Part shown: piece after piece, positions 18,467 to 28,012 of the stretch | Layout of the letters: every line of letters begins with the position of its first letter | How positions within the stretch are numbered: the first letter of the stretch is position 1 | Origin: Actinobacillus sp. GY-402 | GTDB lineage: Bacteria > Pseudomonadota > Gammaproteobacteria > Enterobacterales > Pasteurellaceae | Reading direction: 5' to 3' | NCBI RefSeq assembly: GCF_014843355.1 | Contig: NZ_CP062137.1 | Coordinates: forward strand, 1,798,001-1,862,000 | DNA: 64,000 bases | Made by a program: the position numbers and the translations under genes | The notes under the pieces: generated by a model | What the model was told of the DNA's origin: nothing | The model's database searches: none | The model's input: the letters and a program-made list of their open reading frames with translations, nothing else

Positions 18467-18496
18467 TTGCCAATTCCGGAATAACTCATTTACAAT
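18467..18496 (+). promoter_or_regulatory. Promoter of mlaA
   Basis: TTGCCA, an 18-base spacer and TACAAT form a sigma-70 type promoter 30 bases before the mlaA start codon. Confidence 0.55.
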
Positions 18497-18526
18497 GCAA
18501 AAATTGTTTCAGCACAGGATAACCGT

Positions 18527-19282
18527 ATGAAAAAAATCTCTCTTTTTTTGACCGCACTTTTCAGTGCCGTTGCCCTTGCCGGTTGCAGCAACACGTTAGA
18601 TCCGGTGACGGGCGAGCGAAGCGACCCGCTACAAGGATTTAACCGCACCATGTGGGATTTCAACTACAAAGTGCTTGATCCGTATTTATTGAAACCTGCC
18701 GCCAAAGGCTGGAACGCGCTGCCGGATCCGCTCACTACCGGATTATCCAACGCTGCCAATAACCTTGACGAACCCGTTAGTTTCTTAAACCGTTTATGGG
18801 AAGGCGAAGGGCACAAAGCCATGGTGCATTTAAATCGTTTTATCATCAACTCCACTTTCGGATTAGGCGGCCTAATCGACTGGGCAAGTTACAGCGATCC
18901 GCTTAAAATCGAACATCAGCGCAACTTCGGCGACACTCTGGGCAGTTACGGTGTGAACCCTGGCACTTATATTGTATTACCGGTATATAACGCGACTACG
19001 CCGCGCGAATTAACCGGTGCGTTAGTGGACAACGCTTATACTTATCCGTTCTGGCATTGGGTTGGCGGCGCCTGGTCGTTGGTAAAATATGGCGTTCAGG
19101 AAGTGGACACCCGCGCGAAAGCGATGAATACAAATGCAGAAGCCTTGTTAGAACAATCTGCGGATCCGTACATTACATTCCGTGAAGCTTATTACCAAAA
19201 CTTAGAATACCGCGCCACAGACGGCAATGTGAAAGCAAAAGAAACCGGGCTTTCCGAAGAAGACTTGAACAGCATCGATTAG
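18527..19282 (+). CDS. mlaA: Outer-membrane lipoprotein MlaA (VacJ)
   Basis: MlaA removes phospholipids from the outer leaflet of the outer membrane and passes them to the Mla retrograde transport pathway, keeping lipid asymmetry. The 251 residues begin with a lipoprotein signal ending LAGC (Cys near 20). The conserved DPLQGFNRTMWDFNYKVLD block, FINSTFGLGGLIDWA and the GDTLGSYGVNPGTYIVLP core are all present. It is followed 11 bases later by yfbU. The other mla genes are not in the window. Confidence 0.95.
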   Translation: MKKISLFLTALFSAVALAGCSNTLDPVTGERSDPLQGFNRTMWDFNYKVLDPYLLKPAAKGWNALPDPLTTGLSNAANNLDEPVSFLNRLWEGEGHKAMVHLNRFIINSTFGLGGLIDWASYSDPLKIEHQRNFGDTLGSYGVNPGTYIVLPVYNATTPRELTGALVDNAYTYPFWHWVGGAWSLVKYGVQEVDTRAKAMNTNAEALLEQSADPYITFREAYYQNLEYRATDGNVKAKETGLSEEDLNSID

Positions 19283-19293
19283 GAGTAATCATT

Positions 19294-19788
19294 ATGGAAA
19301 TGACCACTACGCAACGTTTGATTTTAGCCAATCAATACAAGCTTATGGGATTGCTTGACCCCGCCAATGCGAAAACCTACGCCCGTTCGGAAGCCATTGT
19401 ACGTGGCGGTTTCAGTTTGGAATTGCAAGCGCTGGACAACGAATTCAGCAATCTTTCCGCGGAAGAATGTCAAACCGTGCTTGACACCCTTGAAATGTAT
19501 AAAGCGTTGCAGGTGTCTTATAACAATTTAAGCAATAAAACCGAGGTGACGGAACATCGCTTAAAATTCGCCGGTTACTGCGCGGTGCGCGAGAAAAAAT
19601 ACTTGAATTATTTACGCTTTATTACCGGCACGGAAGGCAAATACCAGGAATTCATGCATTGCGAACACGGTTGCGATTCACAAACGCCGATGTGGGATAA
19701 ATATATCAAAATGCTGGATGTCTGGCACGGTTGCCCGCACGGTTATCACTTAAGTATTCAGGAAATTCAGAAGATTCTGAATGCCTAA
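19294..19788 (+). CDS. yfbU: YfbU family protein
   Basis: A 164-residue member of the conserved YfbU family (UPF0304), recognised by its start MEMTTTQRLILANQYKLM and by FAGYCAVREKKYLNYLRFI. It is helical and cytosolic; no enzymatic role is established. The start is preceded by TAGGAG, 11 bases after mlaA, so the two are probably one transcript, which ends at the terminator at 19820. Confidence 0.92.
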   Translation: MEMTTTQRLILANQYKLMGLLDPANAKTYARSEAIVRGGFSLELQALDNEFSNLSAEECQTVLDTLEMYKALQVSYNNLSNKTEVTEHRLKFAGYCAVREKKYLNYLRFITGTEGKYQEFMHCEHGCDSQTPMWDKYIKMLDVWHGCPHGYHLSIQEIQKILNA

Positions 19789-19819
19789 ATTCCAAAACAG
19801 AGTGAATAAACGATTAAGG

Positions 19820-19847
19820 AACCGAATTCTACGGAATTCGGTTTTTA
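19820..19847 (+). terminator. Terminator of mlaA-yfbU
   Basis: AACCGAATTC, a TACG loop, GAATTCGGTT and a T run, 32 bases after the yfbU stop. Confidence 0.85.
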
Positions 19848-19891
19848 TTATGACAATGCGTCATGTCGCCGTATTTAATGGATAAGAAAGC

Positions 19892-19921
19892 AAAAACCCG
19901 TCAGTCTTTCGACTAACGGGC
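19892..19921 (-). terminator. Terminator of the tRNA operon
   Basis: CCCGTTAGTC, a GAAA loop, GACTGACGGG and TTTTT on the minus strand, directly after the tRNA-Asn 3' end. It also has a T run on the plus strand. Confidence 0.85.
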
Positions 19922-19931
19922 TTTTTTAATA

Positions 19932-20007
19932 TGGCTCCTCCTGCGGGACTCGAACCTGCGACATATGGATTAACAGTCCACCGTTCTACCGACTGAACTA
20001 AGGAGGA
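19932..20007 (-). tRNA. tRNA-Asn (anticodon GTT)
   Basis: 76 bases with an encoded CCA end. The acceptor pairs TCCTCCT with AGGAGGA; the D arm, the anticodon loop CTGTTAA and the T arm GGTTCGAGTCC are intact. It is transcribed with the tRNA-Phe gene 5 bases upstream. Confidence 0.98.
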
Positions 20008-20012
20008 AAAGA

Positions 20013-20088
20013 TGGTGCCTCGAGGCGGAATCGAACCACCGACACGGGGATTTTCAATCCCCTGCTCTACCGACTGAGCTATCGAGGC
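20013..20088 (-). tRNA. tRNA-Phe (anticodon GAA)
   Basis: 76 bases with encoded CCA. The acceptor GCCTCGA pairs with TCGAGGC, the anticodon loop is TTGAAAA, and the T arm is GGTTCGATTCC. It is first in a two-tRNA operon. No integration scar is seen beside it. Confidence 0.98.
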
Positions 20089-20280
20089 GTTTAACGCTCA
20101 TTGCGTCAACACGGGGCGTATTAAACCGTATTTCAGACCTGAGGTCAACACTTATTTCTTAAAATAATATAAAAAAAACGCCGTTTGATTGTTTAACAGG
20201 CAAAAAGAATAAAAACCGCTCAGGAATTGGTTAAAATTTATCGCCGAGCCGAAAACAAAGGGTTCCGCTCGCCTTTATAT

Positions 20281-20371
20281 AAAAAACGATCGTTTTTTTA
20301 TGCGTAATCGCCGGTGCGATTACTTATGCCACCGTTGGCAAAGCCAACGTTCAAAAAACGTGGCTTTTTTT
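20281..20371 (+). ncRNA. Candidate small RNA or orphan riboregulator ending in a terminator
   Basis: Four dyads lie in a row in the gene-free stretch 20089-20441: 20281-20298 (AAAAAACGATCGTTTTTT), 20304-20323 (GTAATCGC/GCGATTAC), 20333-20349 (CGTTGGC/GCCAACG) and 20343-20371 (GCCAACGTT/AACGTGGC plus seven T's). The last is an intrinsic terminator pointing along the plus strand, yet no plus-strand gene precedes it. The last two share the segment GCCAACG, so they exclude each other. A possible -10 TATAAA lies just before 20281. No transcript is proven. Confidence 0.35.
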
Positions 20372-20389
20372 GACCGCACTTTTGTAATA

Positions 20390-20426
20390 AAAAATCCTTA
20401 CGGTAATACACACCGTAAGGATTTTT
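20390..20426 (-). terminator. Terminator of mltC
   Basis: AAAATCCTTACGGT and ACCGTAAGGATTTT are perfect arms around a 7-base loop with T runs, 16 bases after the mltC stop. Confidence 0.85.
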
Positions 20427-20441
20427 GCGATATTCTCAGAC

Positions 20442-21518
20442 TTATCTCGCGCGACGGTAACTGCGCTGCGCTTTATCCACTTTCACCAAATAGTTTCTGG
20501 CCTGTGCCGACGGATGGCTGGTGGTTAAAATGCGATAAATCTGTTCCGGCTGCATTTTATTGATGAGATAAATGGCTTCATCCGGATCATCGCTGAATAC
20601 CCGTAACACGGCGCCCGCGCCGCTGTTATAAGCCGAAATCATGGCGTAACGCATAGAGGTCGGATTCTGAATGCCGGCCAAATATTCGTTTCTCAGTAAC
20701 CACAAATAAGATGTGCCCGCATCTACGTTTTGAGCCGGATCAAATAAATAACTCTTACTCGGTTGACCGCTGCGACCTTTCATCTTGAACACGTCACGTC
20801 CGGCGGAATGCGGTACCACCTGCATCAAACCGATCGCATTGGCGTAACTGATTGCGTACGGGTTGAAACTGGATTCCGTTTGCATAATCCCCAGAATCAG
20901 GCTTTCGTCAATGTCGTATTGGCGCGCCGCTTTGCGAACGAACGGCAGGTATTTTCTCGCACGGATATTCACGTGATTCGCAATCATTTGAATGGAAACG
21001 AATTGTACGGTGCGTCCGTTGCTTAAACGACGTTGTTGTAATTTATTCTGAATCAGATAAGTGGCGAAGTTATTCGCGACATTCACATCCGTAATAGCCT
21101 GTCCGTAGTTATTCACCACCTGTCCTACCAGGAACGGGCGGGAACTGATCGGCGTATCGCCCGAGGCGAATAAATCAATGCCTCTGGCATCGGAACCCAT
21201 CAATAACGTATGAACGATAGCGCTGTGCAGACGATTAACGTCCGCCAAAGTTTCAATCGTGATTATCCCTTCGTCGAAGCTGATGTGACTACGAGTATAA
21301 TAACTGTCGTTATATTTTACGTAGTCTTTACGACTTGCCACCAACAATTCGTTCACCCCCCAAATCTGGTCGATATTCTGTGAGAACTGCCCGGTCAGCA
21401 AATCCAGTCCGTGGGTATCTTTGGCAAACACATCGTCGTAATTCGCACGATCCGACGAACAGGCGTATAAAAACGGAACAATCGCTAAAATCAGTAATTT
21501 TTTTAACGTAATCTTCAT
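20442..21518 (-). CDS. mltC: Membrane-bound lytic murein transglycosylase C
   Basis: Cleaves peptidoglycan glycan strands to 1,6-anhydro products. The 358 residues start with a lipoprotein signal ending LYAC (Cys near 20), then the MltC N-terminal domain, then a lysozyme-like SLT domain with the catalytic Glu in [12 protein letters not shown] and the [20 protein letters not shown] motifs. It follows yggX by 9 bases in the mutY-yggX-mltC operon, the same order as in E. coli. Confidence 0.95.
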   Translation of the reverse strand: MKITLKKLLILAIVPFLYACSSDRANYDDVFAKDTHGLDLLTGQFSQNIDQIWGVNELLVASRKDYVKYNDSYYTRSHISFDEGIITIETLADVNRLHSAIVHTLLMGSDARGIDLFASGDTPISSRPFLVGQVVNNYGQAITDVNVANNFATYLIQNKLQQRRLSNGRTVQFVSIQMIANHVNIRARKYLPFVRKAARQYDIDESLILGIMQTESSFNPYAISYANAIGLMQVVPHSAGRDVFKMKGRSGQPSKSYLFDPAQNVDAGTSYLWLLRNEYLAGIQNPTSMRYAMISAYNSGAGAVLRVFSDDPDEAIYLINKMQPEQIYRILTTSHPSAQARNYLVKVDKAQRSYRRAR

Positions 21519-21527
21519 ATTTTCAAA

Positions 21528-21800
21528 TTATTTTTCCGGTGGAACATAGCCTTCGATATGCACGTCTTTGCCTTCAAACAAAAAATTCACCATTTCCCGT
21601 TCAAGCATCTGACGATGTTCGGCATTCATCATATTCAGTTTTTTCTCGTTTACCAACATGGTTTGTTTTTTCAACCAATCGCTCCAGGCTTGTTTACTGA
21701 TATGCTCAAAAATACGCTTGCCCAATTCGCCCGGATATAACTGAAAATCCAGACCTTCTGCTTCTTTCTTTAAATATTCGCAGAATACGGTTCTAGCCAT
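21528..21800 (-). CDS. yggX: Iron-trafficking / oxidative-protection protein YggX
   Basis: A 90-residue protein matching the YggX family from [19 protein letters not shown] through the [16 protein letters not shown] end, including the single conserved Cys7. YggX helps protect Fe-S clusters from oxidative damage. It overlaps the 3' end of mutY by 8 bases. MutY itself needs a 4Fe-4S cluster, which fits the conserved pairing. Confidence 0.95.
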   Translation of the reverse strand: MARTVFCEYLKKEAEGLDFQLYPGELGKRIFEHISKQAWSDWLKKQTMLVNEKKLNMMNAEHRQMLEREMVNFLFEGKDVHIEGYVPPEK

Positions 21801-22914
21801 GACTATGTCCTTTTTTAAATTGAAGTAATAAATTTTTGACGGGGGTTGCTAACCCGATTAGATCAGGATTTCGCAAATCATACCAATATTTGACCGCACT
21901 TGATACCGAAGATTGATATTCCCGCGGATTTTCTTCGATTTTTTTCCAATCACTGCGATCTTCGTCACGTTTTTTCGGTGTAAGTTCAGCATAAATAGGA
22001 TAAATATCCAAATGAAAATGACTGAAAGTATGGCGAAATCCCGCCCACTCCTGATATGTCGTCACGCCTTGTCGGCGCAGATAAGCCAACAACGCGGATT
22101 TGCTGTCGAACTGAGGAAAACAATAAAGCCCACCCCACAGTCCCGCCTTCGGACGCTGTTCCAAAGCGATCTTGCCGTCCCGTTCCAATAAGAGAAAATA
22201 TCCCTTTCGTTGCGGTAAATTTTTCTTCGGTTTTTTCGCCGGATAATCTTTCCACGCCTCCGTTAAATGCGCTCCGCATTTTTCGCGCAGCGGGCAAAGA
22301 TCGCATTTCGGCTTGGAACGCGTGCACACTAAAGCGCCGATATCCATCATCGCCTGATTAAAATCCGCGCTTCGATCACAAGGCGTTACCTCGGCACTTA
22401 ACGCCCATAGCCGGTTTTCCACTTTTTTATCGCTCGCCCAGCCTTCAACCAAAAAATAACGGGACAACACCCGCTTCACATTGCCGTCTAAAATCGGATA
22501 AGGCTGACCGAGTACGGAAGACAAAATCGCACCGGCGGTGCTACGCCCGATGCCCGCCAGCGCCAGCACCCGTTCAAATTCCGTCGGAAATTCGCCCTGA
22601 AATTCGTCCCGAATCTGTTGCGCCGCTTTATGCAAATTCCGGGCGCGGGCGTAATAGCCCAATCCCGTCCACAAATGCAGAACTTCATCCAGCGAAGCGT
22701 CCGCAAGTGCGGTCACATTCGGAAAAGTTTTGATAAACCGTTCAAAATAAGGGATCACCGTCGCCACCTGCGTTTGCTGTAACATCACTTCCGACAGCCA
22801 CACGCCGTACAGCGTTTTCTTTTGCTGCCACGGCAAATGTTTGCGTCCGAATTGATCAAACCAGGCGAGCACGGCGGAAGCAAAAGGCGAAGATGAAGAC
22901 GAGCGGGCTTGCAT
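21793..22914 (-). CDS. mutY: Adenine DNA glycosylase MutY
   Basis: Removes adenine mispaired with 8-oxoguanine. The 373 residues have the helix-hairpin-helix GPD fold ([35 protein letters not shown]; catalytic Asp in [13 protein letters not shown]), a 4Fe-4S cluster motif C-x6-C-x2-C-x5-C at about 198-214, and a C-terminal NUDIX-like domain that reads 8-oxoG ([16 protein letters not shown]). First gene of the mutY-yggX-mltC operon, divergent from trmB. Confidence 0.96.
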   Translation of the reverse strand: MQARSSSSSPFASAVLAWFDQFGRKHLPWQQKKTLYGVWLSEVMLQQTQVATVIPYFERFIKTFPNVTALADASLDEVLHLWTGLGYYARARNLHKAAQQIRDEFQGEFPTEFERVLALAGIGRSTAGAILSSVLGQPYPILDGNVKRVLSRYFLVEGWASDKKVENRLWALSAEVTPCDRSADFNQAMMDIGALVCTRSKPKCDLCPLREKCGAHLTEAWKDYPAKKPKKNLPQRKGYFLLLERDGKIALEQRPKAGLWGGLYCFPQFDSKSALLAYLRRQGVTTYQEWAGFRHTFSHFHLDIYPIYAELTPKKRDEDRSDWKKIEENPREYQSSVSSAVKYWYDLRNPDLIGLATPVKNLLLQFKKGHSHG

Positions 22915-23038
22915 AAAAATCCTAGAATAATAAAAAGATTGAAAATTCTAACACAGCTATTCAAACGAATAAAACGTGAAAAAATTTGACCGCACTTTTA
23001 AAACCACGGCAAAAACCGTATAATCCTCCGCCAATTTA

Positions 23039-23815
23039 ATGATCACGAAAACACTTATGACAGAACCCAAAATCACTTTTGCCGATAAAAAACGGAAAAC
23101 CGTTGAAACCGCCGAATTTACCGAAGACGGACGTTATAAACGCAAAGTGCGCAGTTTCGTCCTGCGCACCGGGCGTTTAAGCGAATTTCAACGTCAAATG
23201 ATGAATGATAACTGGGCGGATTACGGCCTGGATTATCAACCCGAACCCTTTGATTTTCCTGCTATTTACGGCAATCGGCAACCGGTGATTGTGGAAATAG
23301 GTTTCGGTATGGGCAAATCCTTAGTGGAAATGGCGGAACAAAATCCCGATAAAAATTATCTCGGCATTGAGGTGCATACGCCGGGCGTGGGCGCCTGTCT
23401 GGCGTACGCGATAGAAAAAGGGGTGAAAAACCTGCGCGTCATTTGCCACGATGCCACGGAAATCCTGCGCGATTGTATCGCCGATCGTTCTCTTGGCGGC
23501 CTGCAATTGTTTTTTCCCGATCCCTGGCATAAAACAAAACATCATAAACGTCGCATCGTACAGCCGTATTTTGTAGAAACCGTGGCGAAAAAACTGGCGC
23601 CCGGCGGTTTCATTCATTTCGCCACCGACTGGGAAAATTATGCCGAACATATGCTGGACGTGTTACAATCCCTACAAAGTGCGGTCGGAATTCGTAACGT
23701 TTCTGCAACCGGCAATTTCATTCCTCGTCCCGATTCGCGTCCGTTAACCAAATTTGAACGGCGCGGACAGCAACTCGGACACGATGTTTGGGATTTATAT
23801 TTCGTCAAAAATTAA
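23039..23815 (+). CDS. trmB: tRNA (guanine-N7-)-methyltransferase
   Basis: Forms m7G46 in tRNAs using S-adenosylmethionine. The 258 residues contain the SAM motif [15 protein letters not shown], the [14 protein letters not shown] segment, and [14 protein letters not shown], the family signature. An internal ATG at 23057 (MTEPKITF) would give 252 residues and is nearly as likely. It is divergent from mutY and followed by yggL, the same order as in enterics. Confidence 0.95.
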   Translation: MITKTLMTEPKITFADKKRKTVETAEFTEDGRYKRKVRSFVLRTGRLSEFQRQMMNDNWADYGLDYQPEPFDFPAIYGNRQPVIVEIGFGMGKSLVEMAEQNPDKNYLGIEVHTPGVGACLAYAIEKGVKNLRVICHDATEILRDCIADRSLGGLQLFFPDPWHKTKHHKRRIVQPYFVETVAKKLAPGGFIHFATDWENYAEHMLDVLQSLQSAVGIRNVSATGNFIPRPDSRPLTKFERRGQQLGHDVWDLYFVKN

Positions 23816-23838
23816 CCGCCACACAATAGGAGAATATT

Positions 23839-24183
23839 ATGGCTATCAAACGTAATGCGCGCCAACGTAAAAAAATGCACTTGGCTGAATTCCAGGAACT
23901 GGGTTTCTTAGTGAACTGGCAATTTGCGGAAGGCACCGCGATTGAAACCGTCGATGAAGTGGTGGATCGCTTTATCCGCGAAGTTATCCAACCGAACGGT
24001 CTGGCTTATGAAGGTAGCGGCTACTTACACTGGGAAGGTTTGGTTTGCCTGGAAAAATTAGGGAAATGCAACGAATCTCACCGCAAATTAATCAAAGACT
24101 GGTTGGAAGCAAATGGCGTTCAACAGGTCGAAATCAGCGAATTATTCGATATTTGGTGGGATTATCCGGTGAAAACCGCCTAA
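23839..24183 (+). CDS. yggL: YggL family ribosome-associated protein
   Basis: A 114-residue DUF469 protein starting MAIKRNARQRKKMHLAEFQELGF in the family pattern, with the YEGSGYLHWEGLV core and the C-terminal WWDYP. YggL binds the 50S subunit in enterics. The start has AGGAGAAT in front. It is probably cotranscribed with trmB and ends at the terminator at 24204. Confidence 0.92.
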   Translation: MAIKRNARQRKKMHLAEFQELGFLVNWQFAEGTAIETVDEVVDRFIREVIQPNGLAYEGSGYLHWEGLVCLEKLGKCNESHRKLIKDWLEANGVQQVEISELFDIWWDYPVKTA

Positions 24184-24203
24184 TTCCTCAGAGATCTCCG
24201 ACA

Positions 24204-24234
24204 AAAAACAGCACGCAAGGTGCTGTTTTTTTTT
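24204..24234 (+). terminator. Terminator of trmB-yggL
   Basis: AACAGCAC, a GCAAG loop, GTGCTGTT and a long T run, 24 bases after the yggL stop. It also faces the end of the convergent ligase-like gene. Confidence 0.88.
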
Positions 24235-24241
24235 ACGGTTT

Positions 24242-25483
24242 TTATGATTTCGATTCTGGCCGTTCCAACATCGAATGCAGCACAAAAACCAGAAAGAAAT
24301 AGAACATTTGCGTGGCGTGCAACGAGAAAAACGCTTCGCTCATACCGTAAAACAACACCGCCACCACATGCACAACGCCTAACGCACCAATCGTTTGCTG
24401 AGTAAAATCCGTCGATTTCGCCCCCCGCCAAAATCCACGTAAAGGCACAAAAAATATTGCCAGAAGCGATAACAAACCGAAAATTCCGTTTTTTGCTAAA
24501 TTTTCCAGATAAAGATTATGCGCATGGCCGTAAATACTGGCGGATTTCGCCATTTTGCCTTCCGCCGCATATTTTTCGAAATGGGTTTTGAATCCGGCTT
24601 CGCCCGCGCCGGCCAGCGGATGTTCCTGCGCCATCATTAATGCGCCTTTCCACATTTCAAAACGCGCACCGATAGAGGTGTTCGGGTTATTTTTCTCGAA
24701 ATAATTCACAATATCGCTATGCGCCTGATAAATGCGCTGACTCACCTGAGTTTGCGGAATCATAAATAATGCAACGGCTCCGGCTACCACCAAGGTGCAC
24801 AAACCGGCAATAAATTTTCCGGAAAGCTGCCGACGGAAAATATAAAGCAGCGCAATCAGCACCGGCGGCAAACTAATCCAACCGCCGCGCGCCGTAGACA
24901 GCACGCTGGCGCCCAAACCGGCGAGGATGCCCAGCACGCAAAGTGCGGTCAAAATTTTTTGTTTTTTCTTCAGCGCATAAAAGAACAAAGGAAAAGACAA
25001 CCAACCCAGCGACAACGCCATGTCGCCGGCCTGAATATGAATCATACTGCCGAAAGGCAAGCGCAAACCGAGATACAAGCGATCATAGGCGGCAACGGCA
25101 AACCCGATTACGGCGCTGCCCGGAATGGCAAAAAATAAAGCGTTAAGGCGAATTTTAAATCTCCGCAGCAGGAAATACGCCGGTAAAAACGCCAATAACT
25201 GGCTCACCACATCCACATGACGCCAACGATCATCATGGAAGCCAAAGGTTATTAAACGAACGATAATATAAAACAATAAGGCGTAGCAAAACCATTTATC
25301 CTCTTTCGTTAAGGAAAAGGTTTGCTTGTTTTTCAAAACAATCAGACTATACGCCAATCCTAACAACGCTAAAGCAATAAACGCAGCATTATGCACGGGT
25401 TTAAGGATAAAAACGGTCAAAATATACACTGCCGTGAGCACATTCACCCAAACCGGCAATTTTTCAAATCGAAACAGTTGCAT
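24242..25483 (-). CDS. O-antigen ligase / Wzy-like polytopic membrane protein
   Basis: About 413 residues from ATG 25483 (MQLFRFEKLP); the frame is open to 25516. Around ten to twelve membrane helices flank a large periplasmic loop. The Wzy_C signature is clear: GARFEMWKGALMMAQEHPLAGAG region and GHAHNLYLENLAKNGIFGL with its conserved His. Relatives attach O-antigen or sugar units to lipid A-core at the periplasmic face. No O-antigen cluster is near, so it may act on a short LOS chain or another glycan. An uptake signal sits within the gene at 24941. Confidence 0.82.
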   Translation of the reverse strand: MQLFRFEKLPVWVNVLTAVYILTVFILKPVHNAAFIALALLGLAYSLIVLKNKQTFSLTKEDKWFCYALLFYIIVRLITFGFHDDRWRHVDVVSQLLAFLPAYFLLRRFKIRLNALFFAIPGSAVIGFAVAAYDRLYLGLRLPFGSMIHIQAGDMALSLGWLSFPLFFYALKKKQKILTALCVLGILAGLGASVLSTARGGWISLPPVLIALLYIFRRQLSGKFIAGLCTLVVAGAVALFMIPQTQVSQRIYQAHSDIVNYFEKNNPNTSIGARFEMWKGALMMAQEHPLAGAGEAGFKTHFEKYAAEGKMAKSASIYGHAHNLYLENLAKNGIFGLLSLLAIFFVPLRGFWRGAKSTDFTQQTIGALGVVHVVAVLFYGMSEAFFSLHATQMFYFFLVFVLHSMLERPESKS

Positions 25484-25553
25484 AACGGATCCCGTAAGAC
25501 AAATAAAAAACCGCACAATAAAGTGCGGTCTTATTTTAACTGATTTTTAACGA

Positions 25554-26633
25554 TTATAATACGTCAACACAGTTTAAATCGTGGAAAGATTTTTCTAAGC
25601 GTTTAGACATAGATTCTTCCATTTTACGTAACCAAACGCGTGGGTCGTAATATTTTTTGTTCGGTGCGTCAGGACCTTCAGGGTTACCTAATTGACCTTG
25701 CAAATACGCTTCGTTCGCTTTGTAGAATTGAAGAATACCGTCCCATGCCGCCCATTGAGTATCCGTATCAATGTTCATTTTGATTGCGCCGTAACTGATG
25801 GCTTCGCGGATTTCTTCAGTGGAAGAACCGGAACCGCCGTGGAATACGAAGTTAATCGGTTTCGCCGGAAGATTACGTTCTTTCGCCACGAATTCCTGCG
25901 AAGCGCCTAAGATGGACGGTTTCAACTTCACGTTACCCGGTTTGTAAACGCCGTGCACGTTACCGAATGCCGCCGCCACGGTAAAACGTGAGCTGACCGG
26001 ATTTAATTGATCGTAAACATATAATACGTCGGAAGGTTGGGTATAAAGTTTAGACTCATCAACGCCGGAATTATCCACACCGTCTTCTTCACCGCCGGTA
26101 ATACCGATTTCGATTTCAAGAGTCATGCCCATTTTGTCCATACGTTCTAAGTATTTACGACAAGTCGCCATGTTTTCTTCCATCGGTTCTTCCGAAAGAT
26201 CCAGCATATGAGAAGAGAATAACGGTTTACCGGTTTCGGCGAAATGTTTTTCACCGGCATCTAACAAACCGTCAACCCACGGAAGTAATTTTTTTGCGCA
26301 ATGGTCAGTGTGAAGAATCACCGGCACACCGTATTCTGCGGCCAAAGTATGCACGTGTTTTGCACCGGCAATCGCGCCTAACACATCCGGACGAACGCCG
26401 CTTGCCGGTTTCACGCCTTTACCGGCATAGAATGAAGCGCCACCGTTAGAGAACTGAATAATAACCGGCGCTTTTACGCGAGCTGCCGTTTCCAATACCG
26501 CATTTACCGAATCCGAACCTACGCAGTTTACGGCAGGGATAGCGAAACCGTGTTCTTTTGCGTATGCAAATACTTTTGAAACGTCATCACCTGTTAATAC
26601 GCCGGGTTTTACGATGTCTAGTAATTTAGCCAT
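25554..26633 (-). CDS. fbaA: Fructose-bisphosphate aldolase, class II
   Basis: Zinc-dependent aldolase of glycolysis and gluconeogenesis. The 359 residues show the metal-binding VILHTDHCAKK, the EIGITGGEEDGVDN segment and FHGGSGSS phosphate site, all typical of class IIA. It follows pgk on the same strand after 74 bases containing an intercistronic stem-loop. The order pgk-fbaA is common in gamma-proteobacteria. Confidence 0.97.
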   Translation of the reverse strand: MAKLLDIVKPGVLTGDDVSKVFAYAKEHGFAIPAVNCVGSDSVNAVLETAARVKAPVIIQFSNGGASFYAGKGVKPASGVRPDVLGAIAGAKHVHTLAAEYGVPVILHTDHCAKKLLPWVDGLLDAGEKHFAETGKPLFSSHMLDLSEEPMEENMATCRKYLERMDKMGMTLEIEIGITGGEEDGVDNSGVDESKLYTQPSDVLYVYDQLNPVSSRFTVAAAFGNVHGVYKPGNVKLKPSILGASQEFVAKERNLPAKPINFVFHGGSGSSTEEIREAISYGAIKMNIDTDTQWAAWDGILQFYKANEAYLQGQLGNPEGPDAPNKKYYDPRVWLRKMEESMSKRLEKSFHDLNCVDVL

Positions 26634-26673
26634 TTTGCTTGTCCTTTAATGTAAAATAAAATTTGTTTTGTTC

Positions 26674-26694
26674 CCCCTCTTTTGTAAAGAGGGG
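26674..26694. repeat. Intercistronic stem-loop between pgk and fbaA
   Basis: CCCCTCTTT and AAAGAGGGG around a 3-base loop, with no T run on the minus strand. It more likely marks a processing or mRNA-stability site than a terminator. Confidence 0.55.
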
Positions 26695-26707
26695 AAGTTA
26701 AGAATAA

Positions 26708-27883
26708 TTAACCGTTCGCACGTTTTTCTAAAATTTCAACCGCCGGTAATACTTTACCTTCTACAAATTCCAAGAATGCTCCGCCGCCGGTTGAAATGTA
26801 AGAAATTTTATCCTTAATACCGAATAAGTCGATCGCCGCCAATGTATCGCCGCCGCCCGCGATTGAGAACGCACCGTTTGCGGTAGCTTCCGCGATAGCG
26901 TTTGAAATCACCTCGGTACCTTTACGGAAATTAGGAAATTCAAATACGCCCACCGGACCGTTCCAAAGAATGGTTTTAGCGGATTTAATGATTTTCGCTA
27001 ATTCTTCTGCGGATTTATCGCCGATATCGAAGATTGATTCGTCCGCCTGCACTTCGGTTACCGGTTTTTGAGTGGCCGGTGCGGTTTCGGAGAATTCGGT
27101 ACCCACACGAACATCTACCGGAACCGGAATATTGGTTGCCGCCGCCAAACGTTTCGCTTCAGGGATTAAATCTTCTTCATATAAAGATTTACCTACATTG
27201 TGACCTTGCGCCGCAATAAAGGTATTTGCAATCCCGCCGCCCACGATTAATTGGTCGGCAATTTTTGCAAGCGAATCCAACACGGTTAATTTAGTGGAAA
27301 CTTTTGAACCGCCCACAATCGCCAACATCGGACGTTGCGGTTCTTTTAACGCTTTACCCAATGCGTCCAACTCAGCCGCCAATAACGGGCCGGCACAGGC
27401 AACGGGCGCATATTCGGCCACACCGTAAGTTGAAGCTTGCGCACGGTGTGCCGTACCGAACGCGTCCATCACGAACACATCACAAAGTGCGGCATATTTT
27501 TTGCCCAATTCCGGATCATTTTTCTTTTCGCCTTTATTGACGCGCACATTTTCAAGCACCACAATTTCGCCCGTTTGCACGTCTACGCCGTCCAGATAGT
27601 TTTGCACCAAACGAACAGGCACGCCAAGACCCGCATTATTCAAGTAATCAACCACCGGTTGTAATGAATCTTCAGGTTTAAATTCGCCTTCCGTCGGACG
27701 CCCCAAGTGAGAGGTTACCATCACTTTCGCGCCTTTTTCCAAAGCCAGTTTAAGCGTTGGGATAGTCGCGCGGATACGCGCATCGGATGTCACTTTACCG
27801 TCTTTTACCGGCACGTTTAAATCGGCGCGAATAAAAACACGTTTTCCTGCTAAATCAAGGTCGGTCATTTTGATTACTGACAT
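26708..27883 (-). CDS. pgk: Phosphoglycerate kinase
   Basis: Converts 1,3-bisphosphoglycerate and ADP to 3-phosphoglycerate and ATP. The 391 residues match the family from [17 protein letters not shown] through the Arg-rich substrate site (RADLNVP, SHLGRP) and the nucleotide site [12 protein letters not shown] 27883 is preceded by AAGAGGAT. First gene of pgk-fbaA. Upstream 27884-28012 is the promoter region and also the end of the RNase T2 gene. Confidence 0.97.
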   Translation of the reverse strand: MSVIKMTDLDLAGKRVFIRADLNVPVKDGKVTSDARIRATIPTLKLALEKGAKVMVTSHLGRPTEGEFKPEDSLQPVVDYLNNAGLGVPVRLVQNYLDGVDVQTGEIVVLENVRVNKGEKKNDPELGKKYAALCDVFVMDAFGTAHRAQASTYGVAEYAPVACAGPLLAAELDALGKALKEPQRPMLAIVGGSKVSTKLTVLDSLAKIADQLIVGGGIANTFIAAQGHNVGKSLYEEDLIPEAKRLAAATNIPVPVDVRVGTEFSETAPATQKPVTEVQADESIFDIGDKSAEELAKIIKSAKTILWNGPVGVFEFPNFRKGTEVISNAIAEATANGAFSIAGGGDTLAAIDLFGIKDKISYISTGGGAFLEFVEGKVLPAVEILEKRANG

Positions 27884-28012
27884 AATTTATCCTCTTTTGG
27901 TTAAATAATAAAAATTTCACATTTGGGCATTATACCCAGTTATGACTAGGTTGTAACTGTTTCAGATCAAATAATTGAGATTTATTTGCAAGTAAGCTTA
28001 ACCGTTTCACCT

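Noticed and set aside
19932..20088. tRNA genes as an integration site
   Set aside because: No integrase, no direct repeat of a tRNA 3' end and no foreign-looking DNA beside them.
20300..20563. 87-residue plus-strand ORF over the dyads and the mltC end
   Set aside because: It spans two terminators and the antisense of mltC; not protein-like.
24242..25516. Assigning the polytopic protein firmly as WaaL
   Set aside because: The Wzy_C signature is shared by ligases, polymerases and protein glycosylases; context does not decide.
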